A program made the translations under genes and the position numbers. From positions 1 to 9,016 of the forward strand of contig JAEORV010000035.1 in the NCBI GenBank assembly GCA_016840695.1: a stretch of DNA of 9,016 nt, in the 5' to 3' direction. Positions within the stretch are counted from its first letter, which is position 1. Each line of letters begins with the position of its first letter. The notes below the pieces were generated by a model. It saw only the letters and a program-made list of their open reading frames with translations, was not told the origin of the DNA and did no database searches. The DNA is from Promethearchaeota archaeon (GTDB taxonomy: Archaea > Asgardarchaeota > Lokiarchaeia > Sigyniarchaeales > SOKP01). Shown piece by piece: positions 5,858 to 9,016 of the stretch.

Positions 5858-5874
5858 TTTCAAAAAAAATGAAA
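5858..5874. promoter_or_regulatory. Operator copy 3: TTTCA-N7-TGAAA
   Basis: TTTCA at 5858-5862 and TGAAA at 5870-5874 with a spacer of seven A residues. The centre is 60 bp from copy 2. Downstream, another TTTCA at 5886-5890 lacks a matching TGAAA (AAAAA at the expected place) and may be a half-site. Confidence 0.6.
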
Positions 5875-5903
5875 AATAAAATAAATTTCATAGAGAAAAA
5901 AAA

Positions 5904-6869
5904 ATGAATGCCATTGAAGTGAAAAACCTGAAGAAGTATTATTCCAAAGGAACTGTCAAGGCGGTCGACGACATCTCGTTTGAAGTACCCGAAGGCTCTC
6001 GATTTGGCTTTTTAGGACCGAATGGCGCTGGTAAAACAACCACGATTCGCTGTCTTCTCGGTTTCCTGAATCCTGATGCAGGCGATATTACAATCCTTGG
6101 AGAACGCATTAATCCAAAGAAAGACGTGGACATTAGAAATCGCATCGGTTATTTACCAGGCGAACTGGGAATTTACAAAACGATAACTGCGAGGAAGCTC
6201 ATCAAGTATTTTGCGAAACTTTACGACATTGAAATCGACTGGGATTTCATCAAGGACGTTTCAGAAAGACTTCAAATTGCTATGGATCGAAAGATGGGGG
6301 TCTTGAGCAAGGGAAATAAACAAAAAGTAGGTGTTTTAACGGCGCTCATGGGCAAGTTCGATGTGTTAATCATGGACGAGCCAACATCAGGGCTTGATCC
6401 GATAATGCAAACCGAGTTTTACCGTATAGTATCTGAGCGACAGAAAGAATCTAACAGCACTGTGTTTGTTTCAAGTCACGTACTCCCTGAAATCGAAAAA
6501 TTTTGCGATAAAGTTGCCATTATAAAAGAAGGCAAGATTGCAGAGATATCCAACGTTCAAAACCTCAAGGCAAAAAGCCTGAAACACATTGAACTCGAGT
6601 TTGAATCGCTTACCAGTAAGGAACAATTTCTCAAATTTCTCACGAAGGATTATCCCGAGGCAAAAGTGAAGTATCAATTTAACACGCAGTTAACTTTTCT
6701 GTTGCCCCCCATTCAAACAAGGGAAATTTTGCACGACTTGAGCGAGCAGAAATGGGCAGGAGAACCTATAAAGGACCTATTAATACAGCATTCGACGTTA
6801 GAAAACATCTTCATGGAGTATTATGAGGATAAAAGAGCCAATGTAAAAGAAGGAGGTGTAGTTGCGTGA
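5904..6869 (+). CDS. ABC-2-type exporter ATP-binding protein
   Basis: A 321-residue ABC ATPase of the CcmA/ABC-2 type that powers the membrane protein encoded next. Motifs: Walker A GPNGAGKTT (38-46), signature LSKGNKQK (134-141), Walker B VLIMDEP (154-160) with TSGLD (161-165) after it, and switch His192 in SSHVLPE. At the Q-loop position the sequence is GYLPGELGIY (82-91), with Gly where many ABC proteins have Gln. I have seen this variant in the family, so it need not mean loss of activity. A C-terminal domain of about 95 residues follows and ends in HSTLENIFMEYYED (296-309), the usual end of this subfamily. The start is ATG 5904, the first in frame. The stop overlaps the permease start by 4 nt. 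The cargo is not evident. The operon is divergent from two regulators and faces three operator-like palindromes. Confidence 0.95.
   Translation: MNAIEVKNLKKYYSKGTVKAVDDISFEVPEGSRFGFLGPNGAGKTTTIRCLLGFLNPDAGDITILGERINPKKDVDIRNRIGYLPGELGIYKTITARKLIKYFAKLYDIEIDWDFIKDVSERLQIAMDRKMGVLSKGNKQKVGVLTALMGKFDVLIMDEPTSGLDPIMQTEFYRIVSERQKESNSTVFVSSHVLPEIEKFCDKVAIIKEGKIAEISNVQNLKAKSLKHIELEFESLTSKEQFLKFLTKDYPEAKVKYQFNTQLTFLLPPIQTREILHDLSEQKWAGEPIKDLLIQHSTLENIFMEYYEDKRANVKEGGVVA
6852..6858 (+). promoter_or_regulatory. Strong Shine-Dalgarno site for the permease
   Basis: GGAGGTG lies 7 nt before the GTG at 6866, inside the end of the ATPase gene. It is the best ribosome site in the window and fixes the GTG start. 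Confidence 0.75.
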
Positions 6870-7726
6870 AAAATCGATTGAAGAGTAGTATAAAAAAGGC
6901 ATATAAGCGCACGAAAATGTTCAATATATCGTGGAAAGAAATACTAAACAATTGGAAGGGTACGCTGTTTTACGCGACGTTGCTGTTTCTCTTTTGCTTG
7001 ATGATGATGACCATGTTTGACCCGACCTTGTTCGAGGGAATGGAAGAGATGCTTGCAGCTTATCCAGAAGCTATACAACAGATGGTCGGTGGACAGATTG
7101 CATTGAGTCAAATAGAAGGATTCATACACACGTATCTCATCTCGTTTTCTTGGTTGTACATCGGTATTTATCTAATGCTGAAGTCTTCACAGGACATTCC
7201 TAAAGAAATTGACAACAAGACGATCGACTTGATGCTCTCCAAGCCCATCAAACGGTGGGAGTTTTTCACGGGAAAGTATTTCAAACACGTCTCGAGCGCT
7301 TTCATCATTGTATGTTTTGTGGCTCTCGGAATATTTCTAGGCGTATTTTTATCCCCGGGCATCAATCCCGCGGAAGTGTATTATGGTGAGTTAATATTCG
7401 GGCTTTTTTGGTTATTTGTCCTCTTGGTAGCTCTAATAAGCACGGCGTACTTTTTTTCAACATTTTTGACTCCTAGAATGTCATTATCCTTGAGTTTTGG
7501 AGTACTGATAACCTTCTACATACTAGGTTCGTTTGCGGGTATTTTTCCCGAAGAAATACAGGGAATCAAGTATTTCAGTCTATTCGGCTATTTTCAAACC
7601 GCTGATTTTCTCGTCGATCAGGTATGGGATTTTGTCTTGCTGCATTTCATGGTTCTCATCGTCTATTCCGTGGTCGTCACGGTTATAGCAGGAATCATCT
7701 TTAACAAGCGGGACATTCCCGTCTAA
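6866..7726 (+). CDS. ABC-2-type exporter permease
   Basis: A 286-residue membrane subunit of the exporter. Six hydrophobic segments lie at about 33-50, 90-106, 145-163, 176-199, 207-224 and 256-278. Before helix three, residues 114-139 (from EIDNKTIDLMLSKPIKRWEF onward) match the conserved cytosolic segment of ABC-2 permeases that contacts the ATPase. The protein ends with FNKRDIPV, as is common in this family. A large loop (51-89, FDPTLFEGMEEMLAAYP at 51-67) follows helix one and would be outside. The start is GTG 6866, sharing four bases (GTGA) with the ATPase stop and preceded by GGAGGTG, so the two are made together, presumably as two of each subunit. Family members export drugs, lipids, polysaccharides or small molecules, and the cargo here is unknown. 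Confidence 0.92.
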   Translation: MKNRLKSSIKKAYKRTKMFNISWKEILNNWKGTLFYATLLFLFCLMMMTMFDPTLFEGMEEMLAAYPEAIQQMVGGQIALSQIEGFIHTYLISFSWLYIGIYLMLKSSQDIPKEIDNKTIDLMLSKPIKRWEFFTGKYFKHVSSAFIIVCFVALGIFLGVFLSPGINPAEVYYGELIFGLFWLFVLLVALISTAYFFSTFLTPRMSLSLSFGVLITFYILGSFAGIFPEEIQGIKYFSLFGYFQTADFLVDQVWDFVLLHFMVLIVYSVVVTVIAGIIFNKRDIPV

Positions 7727-7746
7727 TCTAATTATCTATATTTTTC

Positions 7747-7764
7747 TTTTTTTTTTATTTTTTT
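7747..7764 (+). terminator. T-tract terminator of the exporter operon
   Basis: T10 at 7747-7756 followed by A and T7 at 7758-7764, starting 21 nt after the permease stop, with further T-rich sequence just before. No hairpin is seen, as is usual for archaeal terminators. Confidence 0.65.
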
Positions 7765-7808
7765 AAAGTTTGATTAGCAATTATGCTGACAATCTCGATA
7801 AATTGATT

Positions 7809-7818
7809 AAAAAAAAAA
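7809..7818 (-). terminator. T-tract terminator of the seven-helix protein gene
   Basis: An A10 run on the + strand (T10 on the - strand) begins 11 nt past the stop of the leftward gene. With the opposite T-tract at 7747-7764 it makes a two-way termination zone between converging genes. Confidence 0.6.
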
Positions 7819-7829
7819 GAAATAAGAAC

Positions 7830-8549
7830 TTAAGCTGGTTTTAATCCAATTAACACGAAGAGCAATCCAGGAATAACCTGTAATCTCGGATAGAATAGAA
7901 TATCCTTCCAAATAACGCCTACTAATAATACAGTATCCATCAATATGGCCGTTCCAAGCAAAACCGAGGCAAGCACGAGAATAATTGCCCGTTTTCTAAT
8001 ATCTCCCGAAGTTTTTCTGAAGAACTGGAAAAAAGAAATACCCAAAAAAGCACTTGTGAAGGTGGTCCCCCCTAAAAATATGAAATATGGAATAGTCATG
8101 GGAACGAGCCAATCGTCGATAAGTTCACTGCCACCAGTATTAGAAACTTCAGTGACCGCATAGATATCCCAATATAATACGATATAATAAAAAACAAAGA
8201 GAATTGCCATAGCTAACAACAATGTTTTTTTGTACTTCTTTGAAGGTACGAACATGTCCCAACCCACGTTCATGATGGCCACACTTCCTACAGGGAGCGT
8301 TGAATAAGAACAGAGTCTTACATAAAAGTCTAAGTACAAGATGTTTTCACCGAAAAACAGCACTGATAAAAACGATAAAGTATATCCCATCAATCCGAAT
8401 ACACACGCTAATGCCAAAAAAAAAACACTAATAAAAGTTTTATTCTTTGTTCTTTTATACCACACTGCTGTGATTATTAAGGTAATAAAAGCAATAACTA
8501 CCGCCGCTAAGGCACTCGTACCATTTAATAGAGTATTAAGTTGAGTCAT
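7830..8549 (-). CDS. Seven-helix membrane protein, function unknown
   Basis: A 239-residue integral membrane protein with about seven hydrophobic segments: 12-30, 39-62, 78-98, 109-128, 150-176, 186-208 and 222-236. The N-terminus is short and polar, and basic residues after helix one (YKRTKNK, 31-37) and before helix four (KKYKK, 104-108) suggest N-out/C-in. That topology resembles seven-helix sensor modules of receptors and histidine kinases. However, no kinase or other output domain follows, and there is no retinal lysine pattern or other diagnostic motif, so function is not assigned. The longest outside loop (about 129-149) is acidic. The start is ATG at 8547-8549, preceded by AGTGAT 5 nt upstream. 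It converges on the exporter operon and is separated from it by a double T-tract, so it is not part of that operon. Confidence 0.75.
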   Translation of the reverse strand: MTQLNTLLNGTSALAAVVIAFITLIITAVWYKRTKNKTFISVFFLALACVFGLMGYTLSFLSVLFFGENILYLDFYVRLCSYSTLPVGSVAIMNVGWDMFVPSKKYKKTLLLAMAILFVFYYIVLYWDIYAVTEVSNTGGSELIDDWLVPMTIPYFIFLGGTTFTSAFLGISFFQFFRKTSGDIRKRAIILVLASVLLGTAILMDTVLLVGVIWKDILFYPRLQVIPGLLFVLIGLKPA

Positions 8550-8554
8550 AAAAT

Positions 8555-8559
8555 ATCAC
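8555..8559 (-). promoter_or_regulatory. Shine-Dalgarno site GTGAT of the seven-helix protein gene
   Basis: GTGAT on the - strand lies 5 nt before the ATG at 8549. It is the same core and spacing seen before the five-helix protein and supports this start. An AT-rich stretch at about 8588-8598 is a possible TATA element for the gene. Confidence 0.55.
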
Positions 8560-8635
8560 TATTTATCCTTACTAGGGTGGTTTTCCCTAATAAATTTGAT
8601 TAATTTGTAAAAATTAATAGGAAGTTACAAAAAAT

Positions 8636-8657
8636 TTTTAGCTAACTTAGCCTAAAA
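8636..8657. repeat. Imperfect inverted repeat between two leftward genes
   Basis: TTTTAGCTAA (8636-8645), one C, then TTAG-C-CTAAAA (8647-8657) forms a 10-bp inverted repeat with a single inserted base. It lies downstream of the 69-residue protein gene and upstream of the seven-helix gene. T-runs on the - strand flank it (8671-8677, 8629-8634). It could be a 3' hairpin of the first gene or a protein site before the second. Confidence 0.35.
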
Positions 8658-8684
8658 TGAAATTAATATGGAAAAAAATAGAAA

Positions 8685-8894
8685 TTACAGCGGGAAATCA
8701 GTGCGAATTTTTAGCTCCCGCTCGAGCGCACGAATTTTCTCTCTTATAAAAACCAAAGCCTTTTTCTCTGTCATATGCGCATATTTTTGAAGATGTTCTT
8801 TAAGAATTTCGATGTGAAGGTTCAAATAATTCATTCTTTCTCTTGATGTCTTTATTTCGTGCAGATTAAATACCACGCTCTGATCGCTTATCAT
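8685..8894 (-). CDS. Small helical protein, function unknown
   Basis: A 69-residue charged protein predicted to form two helices (about 12-37 and 42-63) with regularly spaced Leu and Ile, likely a helical hairpin or short coiled coil. No membrane segment, Cys/His cluster or named motif is seen. The ATG at 8892-8894 has GTGAT 6 nt upstream (8901-8905), and a TATA-like AAAATATT (about 8919-8926) lies 25-32 bp before it. Both signals support a real gene despite its size. A T7 run on the - strand lies 8 nt after the stop. It could be a small adaptor or regulator, but this is not shown. It precedes the seven-helix gene in the same direction by 135 bp. Confidence 0.6.
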   Translation of the reverse strand: MISDQSVVFNLHEIKTSRERMNYLNLHIEILKEHLQKYAHMTEKKALVFIREKIRALERELKIRTDFPL

Positions 8895-9016
8895 TTTAGA
8901 ATCACGGTTTTTGGGTTAATATTTTGATTAGAATAATAATTCAAGCATATATTTGAAGGGAGACAAGTAAATTTCTAATTATATTCTTGTTTTTTTGAAT
9001 CTTCGACCTTTTTTAC

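Noticed and set aside
5939..6145. Leftward 68-residue reading frame
   Set aside because: It is antisense to the Walker A region of the ABC ATPase.
7945..8163. Rightward 72-residue reading frame
   Set aside because: It is antisense to the seven-helix membrane protein, with no ribosome site or promoter.
8341..8544. Rightward 67-residue reading frame
   Set aside because: It is antisense to the N-terminal helices of the seven-helix protein and low in complexity.
7830..8549. Rhodopsin or histidine-kinase identity for the seven-helix protein
   Set aside because: There is no retinal-binding Lys pattern in the last helix and no kinase domain follows; only the helix count is similar.
8895..9016. 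A further gene or divergent promoter at the right edge
   Set aside because: There is an AT-rich TATA-like stretch near 8945-8953, but no reading frame that can be supported begins before the window ends.
1..9016. CRISPR array, tRNA, rRNA, transposase or integration site
   Set aside because: Reading through the window showed no regularly spaced direct repeats, cloverleaf-like conserved boxes, transposase motifs or paired terminal repeats.

Overview
The window looks like chromosomal DNA from an Asgard archaeon, most likely from the Lokiarchaeia side of the group. The evidence is a Ras/Rab-type small GTPase, a Cys/His-ribbon protein of a kind I associate with Asgard proteomes, archaeal TATA-like elements 20-35 bp before several starts, Shine-Dalgarno matches of the GGTGAT type before other starts, T-tract terminators, and AT-rich DNA. 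No rRNA, tRNA, CRISPR, insertion sequence or other mobile element is visible. The assignment is inferred from gene content, not from a marker gene.

Layout. 1-330 is the end of an aldo/keto reductase cut by the window edge. 417-3767 holds four rightward genes, each with a spacer of 62-86 bp before it and usually its own TATA-like element: a Rab-like GTPase with altered G3 and G4 motifs, a Cys/His-ribbon protein of unknown function, an M28 metallopeptidase whose catalytic fold is interrupted by two membrane hairpins, and a single-domain fasciclin protein without a signal peptide. A leftward five-helix membrane protein (3847-4290) converges on them. A leftward pair of related GbsR/MarR-type regulators (4382-4903 and 4910-5692) is tightly coupled and diverges from a rightward ABC-2 exporter operon (ATPase 5904-6869, permease 6866-7726, overlapping by 4 nt). 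A leftward seven-helix membrane protein (7830-8549) and a leftward 69-residue helical protein (8685-8894) complete the window.

The best-supported functional unit is the divergent regulator/exporter locus. The 211-bp spacer between the two transcription units holds three perfect copies of one palindrome, TTTCA-N7-TGAAA, with a possible fourth half-site. This suggests one regulator, or both acting together, controls its own synthesis and that of the exporter. The exporter genes are visibly richer in G+C than most of their neighbours, so the locus may have been acquired as a unit.

Two translation-start styles appear. Several rightward genes look leaderless (TATA close to the start, no Shine-Dalgarno), while most leftward genes and the exporter permease have a GTGAT- or GGAGGTG-type site 5-7 nt before the start. 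The main protein-level surprises are the membrane hairpins inside the M28 active-site region and the Gln-to-Glu and Asn-to-Gly changes in the GTPase.
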